Of a stretch of 64,000 bases of DNA, positions 49,331-61,476 are shown piece after piece. A program made the translations under genes and the position numbers. Where the stretch lies: the NCBI GenBank assembly GCA_034336665.1, contig JAPFBE010000003.1, positions 62,415,352 to 62,479,351 on the forward strand, written 5' to 3'. The notes beneath the pieces were generated by a model, which was not told where the DNA came from, did no database searches, and saw only the letters and a program-made list of their open reading frames with translations. The DNA is from Luscinia megarhynchos (taxonomy: Eukaryota > Chordata > Aves > Passeriformes > Turdidae). Position 1 is the stretch's first letter, and every line of letters starts with the position of its first letter.

Positions 49331-52300
49331 TGCCTCATTTCATCCCCTGTGGTGTTTTGCTTCTGTACTGTTGTTCCAGAGGCTGTAGAGATTGTGTAAG
49401 TGCTCTCTGCTAACCCAGCCATCACAGTGATGAAGGGCTGTGCAGGAGAAAGGAAGATGTACTTTTGCCAAGAGCTGAGTGCTGCTAATGAAGGGCCTGC
49501 ACCTCAGTCTTGTCACAGGTAAAATTTCTGCCCACTTCGAAAGTTTTGACGATATATCTTGCCTTCTATACTGAATTCTAGGTTGATACATCTTGTTAGC
49601 TGAATTAGAACCTATTCTGGAGCTTTGGAGATTTGAAAAGTTAGAGCTTCTGGTTTCTTTCTTGACTGCTAGTAGCTTAGCAATTAATTCCATCAGGACA
49701 CTGCTCTGAACATGAGGGATTTATTTAGACAATTCTTCTCATGGATTGGCATCCTCAGACCCCTATCACAGCCAGCATCTAGTGTGTTTGTTTCATATAT
49801 AGCTGAAAGTGGGAGAGCCAGTGGGAGAGTCTCTTGAGCTCTTAATATTACCCTCATTTGAGCACAGAACAAAATGGCTTCACCCAGGCTAATAAACACA
49901 AATCAGTGCTTATCCCTGATAAAACATATCCAAGTTAATTCTTACCCCTTGTCTATGCCCTGAAATACTCCACTGCTTATTCTTAGGCTCTGATCTTCTT
50001 TTTGCCCATAGGCAAATGATTGTTGATTCCCAGGTCACAGTAGATATTAAGCAGATACTTCTGTCCAAAACAAGCTGAAATATTATCAAGAGAATAGTTT
50101 GCTCAAAGGGTAATTTATTCCCAAACACCTCAGCTGAGAGTGCACCACGGTTAACACTGCACAGCTTGGCTTGGCACTGGTGGTCCTGCATTCTGGTTTG
50201 TGCATTTACCAGCGTACAAATAGCCCCCAAGCCTGTTATGCAAGCCCTCCATGACTGCAGGTAATCCTCCAAGCACATAAAAATTCTGGAGTGTTGTGGC
50301 TGTAAGCCTCCAGACATCAGGATTTTTCATGGAGTAATGAGTTGAGAAGCTCAATTTTCTTAAAACATAAGAGCTGATGAAAAATACCTCTCTGGCACTC
50401 AGCTGGACTAACATGAAAAACACACCTTAGACTTGATCCGTCTTTGTACCTGTCAAATAGCAAGGAGTTTTAAGCAAAGTTTTAATTACTTCCAGTACAA
50501 AGGAAAGTTGAAAATGCTGATTGCTGTTAAGGGCTGTGCATTTCAGTGTGTTTCATATTTTCTTCCCAGGGGATAGATCTAAAAGTAGAGTACTCAAGAG
50601 CTGAAAAGCAATTATATATTATACAAGATGTTTAAAACAGCTTCAAGGCCATTCTGCCAATCTCTTTTATGAGCCTTCTTTTTTTATTGTTGTTGAGAGG
50701 CTAAAATCTTGGACTTAAGGACAACCAGCTCCTTTGCTTGTTTGCTTCCTTCCAGAGATCTGGCAGGTTGTTGTGCATTCTCTCCTTTCCTTGCAGTTAC
50801 TAATTTTCTAATTAAGTCTCTGTGCCTGCCCCCATTAAATCAATCAGAACTGATTCAGTTGCCACCGATTGCAGTGGAAACAGGCACAGGCTTTGAGGGC
50901 CAGGTTTGCAGGAAAGCTCAGCATCTATAATTGGGACCAGGTTTCCAAAGGAAGTGGCAACTGTGTGCAAGCCACTGCTGTGGGAGCTGTTCCCAACCCT
51001 GCTTTTACCATGCTGGCCTCAGCTCTGGATGTAGAACACTTGAAAACACTGCTTTAGAAACTTGCACTGCCCCAGTCAGTGTAACAGCAATCAAGAGCTG
51101 TCAGCAGCCTGGGGAGAGGCAGTTGACACTTGTCCTGTTGTCTGGATGAAGCAGAGGGTTTGGTGAGTGGTTGGAGAGGAACATAAAGTCCCTGAGGTCT
51201 CAGAGCCATGTCTGAAGTACCTGTGGTAGTAGCGGGGTGAGAGAAGCTAAAAGCTGCTTATCCTGAATCCAGGGAGGGGCTGAAGTTCTGGCCTGTGTTA
51301 TGTTTTTGGGAACAGTAGGGTGTTTTCTTTGTTGTGTACCCGGGTCATCACCAAGTCTGCCAGCTGATGTCATCAACAGTGCTGTTTCCAGTGAAGAGTC
51401 AGGCTTTCCCCAGACCAAATAGCCTTTTAATATTGAGGAACAAGTGTGGCAGTATGTAATCAGATCTATCACTCATTGCTCAGGGGCCGGTAAAAGGAAT
51501 CTCATGCTGTGCCTTATCAGAATTATAGGTTTGCTTTATCAACTGCTGAGGGCCCTGGTCTCTGGGGGCCTGCAGGGCTTCCCAGGGTGTTAGGCACGTC
51601 CTGGCGAAGAGAGGGGCTGCTTAGTGTCCTCCCAAAGTGGAAAAAATTGGCTGGGGGCAGCAGTTAGACCTGCTGCTAACCTAGTTAATCTCCTATATAT
51701 AAAAAAAATTTATGCAAAATGAAGTCTATATAATTGCTTTAAAAATAATAGGATAGCTTACGGTATTTTAAAAATAATAAAACCAAAACATTATATTAAT
51801 ATGCATCCTAGAGAAAAATTTTTTTAGTCAGTAAAAGATAATTTTATGATTCCCATGACTGAAAAATTATTTATTTTCTTACAGCAAACAATGAATGCAT
51901 ACATGTTTGTTGCTGGGCTGTGGCAGTAATGTAGTTGTCTATACTAACATTTTCTTCAGCTACCTTGGTTTTCTTCCTACTACTCTTCTACTGGATCTTA
52001 CTGTTCTTACTATCAGCTGTTGAACAGGAATGCTTACAGGCTTATTGACTCAGATTAATCCTGCTACTTTTTTTTTAAATTCTGCAAATCTTACTGCTTA
52101 TTAGCATTTTATTCCAGTCCAGTTGTAACCAAATTGCAGATGTTATCTAGTAGAATGTATCATCCAAGATGTATGTACAAGCAGAGGAACACACACATCT
52201 GCTTACATGGTTGCTGTTTTGTTCAAATGTCAAAGGAATAGCCTGAGGTTTTGTACCTTCAAGCAGTCTCTGTGCTGTCGTAACAAAACCTGGAGAGATA

Positions 52301-52684
52301 TGTGAAATTTATTCATGGAAAGCTGTGGAGCCAAACCTTCCCATGCAGACCTCTTAAAATCTTATTTCACCTGGAAAAGTTGGACAAGTTTAAAAAGAAA
52401 CCCCTAAGTTCACAAAAAATACTGAAACAACTCTGTTTGTGATACAGTCTGAAGATAAATAGTATTTGTTATGAACTACTATTGTGAAATCCATGCAAAA
52501 TAGCAATACAAAAGTAAACAGTGATAGTAAAAAGACACTGTCTATAGCAGCTTGTGAGTAAGAGTGAATAGTGGATTTTTTTCTCCACTGTTTGTGGAGT
52601 ACTCACTGTTGTGTGAGTACATCCTGTGTACTCATTTCGTATTACACTGAAAGGCTATTTTTTTTCCAAAAGGACTGAGAATCA

Positions 52685-53060
52685 AATCTATAAGATCATT
52701 GAAAGGGATATTAAAGATCATGTATTTCAAACCCCCCTGGTGTGGGTAGGGATGCATTTCACTAGGCCAGGTTATTCAGTACGCCATGCAACTTATCCTT
52801 AAACACCCACAACTTCTCTGGGGGACCTGTTTCAGTGCCTCACTACTCTTACAGTAAGGAATTTTTCCCTAATATCTAACCTAAACCTACTCTCTCTCAG
52901 CTTGATGCCATTCCTCGTTGTCCTGTCACTACGTGCTCTTGTAAAAAGTCCCTCTCCATCTTTTCTGGAGGCTACCTTCCACATGCAGGTATCTAACTCA
53001 CCTGAGCATCAGGAGGACCTTGTAAAAAGAAAGCTTTCTTTCTTGAAAGCCTATGTTGAT
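52685..53060 (-). repeat. CR1-type LINE fragment, antisense to plus
   Basis: Complement of the CR1 3' region: ATTAAAGATCATGTATTTCA, CACAACTTCTCTGGGGGACC, TACAGTAAGGAATTTTTCCC, TAATATCTAACCTAAACC, and AAAAAGTCCCTCTCCATCTT. It is the best-preserved CR1 fragment of the window. Confidence 0.9.
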
Positions 53061-56000
53061 TTGAAGGCCCACAGTTTACATCTCTCACATTTGAGCTTCT
53101 GTATTGCAGAATAGGGAAGGGAATATAGATTCTTCCTTTGCTTGAGTATTACTAATCATACAGAAGAGTCAGTATGGCTGAGATTCAAATCTGTGGGCGA
53201 AATCAGTCTCTGATATAACTATTCATCTCAGTGAAATTGCAGCAGGCTTGATTAAAATTATCATGACTGGTAAATGTAAAGTATCTTAATTTTTAGACTG
53301 CAGTCACATAGGCTTACGCACTTACACTCATTTTTATTCAAATGAGACATTTGGTAGAAATTCAGTGTTACAAACACATACACGATTTCTCAGAATTTCA
53401 TACAATTTGTTCAGAAACCTTGCAATATGACATTGTTCTTTTCAGCAGTTTCCTTGTACTGTGCAATATCAGATGGTATACTTGGCAGCCTTTTTTATTT
53501 TCCCTCAAGTACTATACTTTCTAAAAACGTTTTCTGTTTCATCCAGTGGCTAATACCTGTGGGACTTTCATCTTCTCCAGCAGTGAACAGGAGCCTGAAG
53601 AAACCTATGCCAACAATCAACAGTTTCAAATTGCAGTCCTGATGTAACAATCCTTTCTGTATTATATGTAGAGCATGCAAGGGTCCTCCTTGTGGTGCAA
53701 TGTCCCTATCAACTAGAATTAGATTATCTGAGAAAAGATTCAATATAACTTACAGAAACTGGACTAGTTTAAAATGTTGTACATATATATGAGTTATCAT
53801 CAGTTTAATCTTTGTAGCCCTTTGCCTGTAAAGTCAAAGCATTTAGGATCTTTTACACCAACTGTTCCTATTTCAGGATCTGGGACATTTGAAACAGCTC
53901 TTGGCATAAAGAAGCAGAAGCTATTCTAGGTTATTTTCTGCACAGTTACCTTGTAGTTTTAAAGTCTGATGTCTTGGGACCTCATGAAGCTCAGAGCAAG
54001 CACTCTGTGAGAGAGATCATCTTCTCTGACAGCACAGCATTCCTGTTTCCAGTCCTGAGAAGATGAGGTCTGTGATATGTCTGATGCTGTTCTTTTCTGT
54101 CTTCTTTGGGCCAGCAGGTAGGAGCTGTCTGTGTTCAACATTTGGAGTGAAGGATTGCTTGTCTGTCTGCTGCTTCTAAAATAGCTATAGAAAGCTATTC
54201 TCTAGAGCTTTGGGATCTTATGCCTATTGCTAAAGAAGGTGGGGTAGTGGGAGGACAAATATACTGTGGGCAATAAACTGTAATAACAGTGCACTTGTAT
54301 GGATGTGTATAGAGTCAGTGTGTGCATACAGAATTGTCTTTGGGTCTTCATGTTATTTGATTTCTGTAGTACTCACAACTAGCAGTGAGCAGGCTATCTA
54401 ATCCATTGAAATCATGTATATTTTTTTCCTTTAAATACTGGAAAGAAGGGGAGACGATTTAACTGAAATCAGAGGTGGTTTCCTGCATCGTAGTCAACAT
54501 TGAGTGCATAATAATTAGCTTAAGGGTGTATTTTGTTCCGTTTTTCAGTAGACATGTATATTACTGTGGGAAGAAAATGAACATTCTCAATTTGTAATTT
54601 TAGCCTCATGGCAAAATTCAAATTAAACATTTTAAGGTGTAGGCTGTATTTTCAGCCACTTGACATTTGGGCTGTAATGACTTAATTCCCCCACAGCTGA
54701 TGAGCCATGCCTACTTCTGCAGGGTCTGAGCATTTGTCTGGAACACCATCAGTTTGTGGCAGTTCAAAATGCTGCTGCTTGCAAGTTAAGGTGCTGTGGC
54801 CCATGCACATGTTCATGACTTTCCCCTAAATGAGATAAAGTGTCTTCAATTAAACTACTTTCATTTAGGTTTTGAGTGTTTCATTTAGCCACTAGGGCAA
54901 CTTGAGAGAAACTGTGCAGCTGCTGGTGGTCAAAAGAGTCACTGTGACTCAGGTGAATCTACTCACATGCCCAAACCAAGTGTGCCTGCTACAGTCCTGC
55001 AAGATTCCAGTCTGCTGAAAGTGCAGAAGGCATGCTTAGATCCATTTGGGCACAGAATTGATGGCTCCAACACTTTTGGAGGTATTGATGTGCACTTATA
55101 TGTGCCATAGCATATTGATGTATACAAGGTAAAGGTAAATATTATCAATGCAGGATTTTTCTCCCTTGTATATAGCAAAGCATTTTGTTTATTTTGTATA
55201 ACTTCAAAATATTTCAGAAGTGTCTTTTGCCTGTTTAATACCACTTCTATAATTTTGTGTTTGTACCAACCAGGTACTGAACACTAGTACAGCTTGGCAG
55301 TGCTTTCCCAAGATGCCAAAAGGATGCACTGGGTTCTCATATCTGAAGAATTAGTCCTCCATGTCAGACTGTAGACAGTCAGTCTTAGCCTCCCATGAAT
55401 GAGTTATAGACCTCAGGTTTACTGTTGTGTGGCTGAAGATTTGGCAAGTCATTGCACATCTGCTGAGCTGCTGTAATCATTCTCATGAAAGCACACAGCA
55501 AACACTGGCAATGTCACTTACCTTACATCTCCTCTGGGCTGAACTAAAATCTCCTCTTATTTGTTCTGTTAGGAGGACATCATCACTTGCTGTGAGGTCA
55601 CTGGAATCAACTCAGACTTAAATCAGGAGTATTAGCCCTTAATTCCTGGTGATTAAGAATGATTCTAGCAGTATTTTGCAAGATCAGGAAAGTTTGTACT
55701 GGATCCCTGTGGATGGTGCTACTTTCTTGTTAAATTTCTTTTGCATTATCAACTGAGTATAATTTTCTGGTTTTATGCCTGTTCCAAGCTTCTGGGTAAA
55801 GTTCCTGTGTAATGATAAACAGTTGCTTTATTTCATTGGAGTGAAGGATGGAGTTATGCCTTCATATAGGCAATTTCTTAAACATTTTGGGTTCTTAACA
55901 AATGAAAGATGCTCTCCACTGAAAGTAAAATCCCATAGATCAGTTCAGAACTGAACCTTGAAATCCAGAAGCCCAAGTGGTCACCCATTGTAGTGTTTGT

Positions 56001-57963
56001 GGTAGGAAAAAGGAATTCCAGTGTTTCACCATTGGCAGCAGTTATGTTTTAGAAAAGTGAGGGGCAGTGGAGAGCATGTGGTTGAACAGCTCTTTGGGAA
56101 ACAGAGGCAGTGATTTTTCCCAGATCTAATCTGAGACCCACAAATAAAAGGAAAGATTTCCATTGGTCACATTTCCCTACATACAACTGTGCATGGCCTA
56201 AGTCAGCCAGCAGTGTTCCATGGATCTATTCCATGGATTTCTGAATGAGGCAGCCTGGCTGTGACCTCTCCTGAGCAGATGCTGCAGAGCAGGGGAATGC
56301 TACACTGACACTGCCCTCATGTCAGATTATTTAGTCTTTATCCTACCTTCTTTCTAATGTATGTTCTCTGGAAATAAACAATTCTTACATCTGTGGCCTG
56401 AAATAAAATCCTTGTAAATCAAATGCAGGCTTATTATCTATACAATAACTGGTGAGATAAATGTTCATGTTTGAAGACAGGTGGTTTCCACAGATGTTTC
56501 ACTGCTTTCAGCCTCACTCCCAGGAAGGATGGTTGAACAGACCCTGTTCAGCTGTGGCATATTGTTGAGCTCTTTTACATATCTCACCCTTTCACAGGCA
56601 TTTTATAACCCTTTGGGGTTTCTCTGAAACATGAATATCAGCTGTGTGGGTTTTAACAGACAAAATACACAAAACACACATCTTTTTCCTTTGCCTTGGG
56701 CCACCCTCAAGCTCATCTAGAGGGGAGCCTTGACCACATTAACATAAGTGCATAAGAGCAAAAGCAGAAAGAGCACTTTTTACACTGCATTCATCAACAT
56801 ATGAAGAAAACAATCTACCAGGACCACTTCTGGGTTTGTTCCATTACATGTCACAAAAAATTATCTCTGTGCATGCTGGTGCTTTTAAAGCTGCTGCTGC
56901 TGACTGAAAAGCTGTTTGCATTACATCTGTCCATTAAGTACAGATTTCCATATGTACAGCACCAAGGTGAACAAATCAAATGTACACTAACACCACAACC
57001 AGAGATCTGCTGTAGTGAACACATCTGCCTGAAATTCTCAAATCCCTGCCCATGTCTTATTGTTGGGGTTTATATTTAAAATACCAAGGTAACATCATCA
57101 ATTTTTCTATGAACTTGATCACAATGGTTTCATATTCATCTTTGTGTTAGTGTTGCACTGACAAATTACTGCTGTAGAAAAAGTGTATCCCCTGACTGGG
57201 GAATGCTGAGCACTGGTCGAAGCACCAATCTGACACTCAGTAGCTCAGTTCGTCATTCTGCCAAAGATTTGCAAAGCAGCCTTGGCTCAATTTGAATGTA
57301 TTGGATATGTATGGATGTATTCATACTGTCTGGTTTAGCCACAAAGTTAGATATAGATGCTTCCTAGTCCAAGCTCAGAAGAGACCTGAGGGCCATATTC
57401 AGGCTGCCTTTTATACATGCTGGTATTGCTATCACAGCTACTTAGTGGCCAGTCTGACAGTCTGAATAGCTCTCTAGTGAGCATCTCAGTTACTGTCAGA
57501 GTCCATGTGCTGTGCAAAGTGGCCTGAATACAGCCCTTTGTCTCAGCTCCCTCATCTATAATGCAGGGACAATAACAAACCTCAGCAAGAGTATGGGGAG
57601 ATGTTCAGATCCCAGTGAAGATGGCTACTTTTATAGGCAAAGATGTGCTGTGCTATATACAACATAAGGGGGACCTGGTTTTAGAGGAGTTTGTCATCTG
57701 CAAGAGCTTGCTCCTGATAAAACATCCAGAGTCGAAAAAGGGATGTAAAAGTTAGCAGGAGTACACCCCAGCATTTTTGCATAGACTATGCTGTATTCCA
57801 GCATAGCTATTTCCAGATGGCACTGTATTTTTTAATTTCCTCTTGAAGTTGACTGCTATCACACATATATATTGTACAACAAAGATGTACACGAGGGTGA
57901 ATTATTGCCTATTCTTTGTTGTACACGCTTTCCCAAACATCTGGAGATTTATTTATGTAGCAT

Positions 57964-58326
57964 TTAGTCTTCCTCAGAAGAGAATCTTTGCCTGGAAAAA
58001 CAGTATATGCAGCAGCTACAAAAGATAAGGAGAAACAGAACAGTATGGCTAATAATGAGAACACCAACAGCAAAAATGTACAGGGTTTTGTCACAGTAAT
58101 CCTGAGGCTGATGAAAAGGCGGGATGAAATTTGGCAGATACACAGAAAAAACCCAGTAGTTCCCAAGAATGAACCAGAGAAAGAGGAAGAGGCTGAGGGT
58201 TAGATGGATGTAGTACTTGTGAGCATTCTGCCTCCAGGGATACTCGTCGTCGTCATCGTCATCAATCACAACAGACTTGGAAAGCAGCTGCCTCATCCTG
58301 GTAGAGTCGTACAGCAGGAGAGTCAC
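57964..58326 (-). CDS. TMEM272: TMEM272 terminal coding exon with poly-Asp tract
   Basis: Starts after the acceptor CCTCCAG at 58327 in phase 0 and ends SSEED-stop at 57964. It carries six Asp residues in a row (VVIDDDDDDEYPW, encoded around 58244-58261), then YPWRQNAHKYYIH and two hydrophobic segments separated by a loop with YCDK. The frame stays open upstream of the acceptor, but that part lies beyond the splice site and is not used. Confidence 0.8.
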   Translation of the reverse strand: MTLLLYDSTRMRQLLSKSVVIDDDDDDEYPWRQNAHKYYIHLTLSLFLFLWFILGNYWVFSVYLPNFIPPFHQPQDYCDKTLYIFAVGVLIISHTVLFLLIFCSCCIYCFSRQRFSSEED

Positions 58327-61300
58327 CTGGAGGCATTGGAGGAGAAAATGGAATAAGTAAAGTGGCTGCAGAGAGTCTGAACACCTTCTGGCCACTGCCA
58401 GCCGTTGGGTCAAATAAAATTGGGTGTGGGAAAATAGTGTAAGAGGAAGCTAAGGAGCCACAAATGAGGCAGGTACTGCTGGACAATAATGCATTTTTTC
58501 CTTGTAGGTTATTCACCAGTAGGGGGTCATACTTTGGAAAAGAATTGCTGGTGGAGAGGCATGAGAGCAGATTGTGTAGGGAGATGGCAGTAGCTCCCAC
58601 GCTGGAGACTTTTAAGAACAAATTAGAGTAACTGCTAAATGACTTAAGTAGTGTAGTTCCTGCCTTATAGTGGGTAGATTTTTCTCTTCTAACTGTATTT
58701 TTCCATGGTTATAAAGTTGAATCAGCCTATATCAAATTATGAAGCATATAAAATATGACTTAAACTCCAAAGAAATTGCTTTAGTCACTTGCAATGTACT
58801 GTTGTCAAATTTTCTTCAATTAAGTGCTATTTTCTCAGATTGCCCCACTCCTGCCTTCAGTCGAGAGAGCAGAGAAATGTGGAATACCATGATGCCAGGT
58901 GGTTACAAGGAAATGCAGTAGGACTCATCAGTGATGCCTGGATTTCTTGTTTAGTCTTGGCAATATAAAGAACACAGGCAGATTCACTGGGCTTCTCAGT
59001 CTTATTCTCGCTCACAGAGTTACAATCTGTGCTCATTTTTCTGCTTGAAATGAAAGAGAAGAGCACCCCTCATTTAACACTTTTTCCAGAGCACTGGCCA
59101 AGGAAAACCTGTTTGGATATATATTTTGCCGGTTCAGGTTTTATTCCATGTGCCCCATTTTCAATAGGAAAAGCTTAGTAAGAGAATTGTTAATCTTCCC
59201 TGTAAAACTGTTCAATTATATGTAAATGGTGAAATATTTGTTCACAAAACCAGCTGTTTTTCCAGCCCAGATGTTGGTACCAGTTTTTGAGAAATTCAGT
59301 TTTGAGTCCCAGCACCAACATAGGTCAAAAAAACGGTATTTCCACTAATGTCCCACATCCAGCTGAGCACTCAAAGTGACAGGCTTGCTCAAACCATCAT
59401 TTTCTCATATGAAAGTTTATTTTACACAGACTCATGAGATACAGGAGGGATAAACCCGCCTGGCCAGTGGCTCTGAGGTTCCTGCATGAAGGATGCCTGT
59501 GGCTGGACGTGAAGCCTGCTGCAGTCCATTTAGCTTTCAGCTCAGCACTCAGGTTCTATCAAGCTCAGCATGAGAAAGGGGTTGAATGGCAGATGAGTAC
59601 TGGGTTTGAGACAGTCAGAGAAATCTCCCAGGTAGACTTATGAATCTCAACTGCATCTAAGTAGTTCACGGAAAGCGCATTTAATTCTTATGGATATTGC
59701 CTTGCCAAGTGTGATTGAAGAAATTGCTGGCAGTGGCTCACATTGTTACTGGCTGCTGAATATACATTTATGGAGCAGCATGGCATGAATTCAACAGGCC
59801 TCTCTGGGTGCTCTAGAACGGTTCAGTTGCCTCGGTGAACAGTTACCATTGCTTTTTAAAAGACTGGAGGTGGTAAAGAAATAGATGAGGAGCCAACAGA
59901 CTGCAGAGATCTGGGCTGGAGTGACTTGCCTTAGATGATGTCCATCACAGGACAACATCTGTTCAGACTTCATCCTGCACCCATTCTCTGACCTTTTAAC
60001 TTTCAGAGCTCAAGCAAGTGCCCTGCTTGATGAAGTCAGTGCAGTCCAGTGAACAGAACAGAGGGCAGAGTTCAGAGAGGCAAGAGACTTGAATTTGGCT
60101 GCAGACCAAGTGCTGAGATGACCTGAGTGACCAAATGCATTGCCAAACTGCAAAATAAGCACCACTGCTGTCAACAGAAGTAAAATTCGAACCACTATTT
60201 GATGTCAGCATGAATACTAACTGATCAGTTTGCCATCTTATTTATAGAGAGAAAAACTGACTTTAAACAGAAGTAGCTAAGAACCAATCAACATTTTTTA
60301 TGAAAGCTTCAATCCAGTAGCCTCAAAATTTCCTTTCAGTTCTGTTCTAATCTTTTCTAAACTATTATTAAATGAACCTTTGATTATACAGATAAGTCCA
60401 CTGGTGTGATTGAATGACTAAGCATTTGCCAGTAGAATTCACAGCATAGCAAATTCCTTGTAACAAGATTAAGCACTTTCCTTTTTTTTACATTTTCTTA
60501 TTTACTGACCAAAGGTCCTTGGAGGGCATGATTCATATCCCAGTGATATGTACTGTGGTTTGGTTGGGTTACCACTGTGAAAGAGTGCAGGGAGTATTCT
60601 CTTTCAGTCCTGGCAAAGAAGAGAGGCTAGAAATGTTGTGGCAAGGCTTTTTGTGCTCCCTAGCAGCCAGCTAACACCACCTGCAAAGGGACTGTCAGAA
60701 CAGCATGATCCTTTAGAGTCAATGCTGAGTTACAGCTTTATAGTGACCTAGGGTTTATCACAGGTATGAGGGTGTCTCTGCTTGTCAAAGAGTCAGATTG
60801 TGGCTCAGCAAAGACTAAGTGAGCACAGTTCACTAGAAGACAGGTAGTTGTGGTTAGAAAAGGCTGCATCTAGATTAATAAGCCCTGCTGTGTTGCAGGG
60901 ATATATTTACTTTGGAAGGAAGTGATTCTGCTGCAGTCATTTACTTCTGGCCAGGTCAGAGTGGGAGTAAATTGAACTTGTGAAGGACTATGTACAAACA
61001 CAAGTGATTTTGTAGTATTCCCAAAGCAAGCAGAGTAACTTCACTTTTTGTGCTATATGTATGAAAATAATGGAGAAAGACTTGGCATGCTTGGAGGATT
61101 GCTTGTGGAGAAAGGACCCCATTTACCAATGGCATCCATATTAAGTAGTCATTTCCCTCAGTAGGGATGGTAGCACAGATGCTGTGATGCAGGAGGAAGT
61201 CACACCACAATGTGTGGGACAATGCTGAGCTCATTAGCAGCTCATTTGACTGACAGGTGCTTTTGGTTCTGGAACAAGCACAGTCCAATCCAGTACTGGG

Positions 61301-61476
61301 TGCATGTGGCTGTCTGGAGCTATCATTGTGTCTTAACTAGCAAGTCAAAGTCGAGTCACACAAAATATTTTTCACACAAAGAAGGCACATTACCTTTAAG
61401 CTGCCAACCACGCCACCCACCAACAGATATAAGGGAATCAGTGGCTGAACTGGGCAGTCTTCCAAAAACTTCATTC
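57964..61476 (-). CDS. TMEM272: TMEM272, transmembrane protein 272 (last two coding exons)
   Basis: Exons 61476-61394 and 58326-57964 join in phase 0 and give 147 codons plus TAA. The first exon reads MKFLEDCPVQPLIPLYLLVG followed by GVVGSLK; the second begins VTLLLYDSTRMRQLLSKS. The DCPVQPxIPLYLLVGG motif and the later YPWRQNAHKYYIH are, as far as I recall, hallmarks of the TMEM272 family. Three membrane segments are visible (around IPLYLLVGGVVGSLK, LSLFLFLWFILGNYWVF and IFAVGVLIISHTVLFLLIF), and a fourth is expected from an upstream exon that I did not find up to 64,000. The function of the family is unknown. The position next to DHRS12 fits 13q14 synteny. Confidence 0.78.
61394..61476 (-). 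CDS. TMEM272: TMEM272 penultimate coding exon
   Basis: The acceptor is TTGCTGTTCAG. The exon opens with two bases completing a Gly codon, then 27 codons from MKFLEDCPVQ to GSLK. The donor is GTAATG, phase 0. It was found only by translating the minus strand, since the exon is 83 bases long. Confidence 0.8.

Larger units (their letters stand above)
47286..57963. other. Intergenic region between DHRS12 and TMEM272
   Basis: No gene recognised. It holds the upstream half of the CpG island, two CR1 fragments (49222 and 52685) and many short chance frames. The plus frame at 47422-47619 beside the island starts with a hydrophobic stretch but resembles nothing I know. Confidence 0.6.

Noticed and set aside
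58327..58413. Upstream Met extension of the TMEM272 terminal exon frame
   Set aside because: A good acceptor at 58327 and exact phase with the 61394-61476 exon show that the upstream codons are intronic.
60010..60195. Minus frame beginning MVRILLLLTAVVLILQFGNA, like a signal peptide
   Set aside because: Only 61 codons, with no recognisable mature part or splice context. It lies in the TMEM272 intron and does not fit that family.
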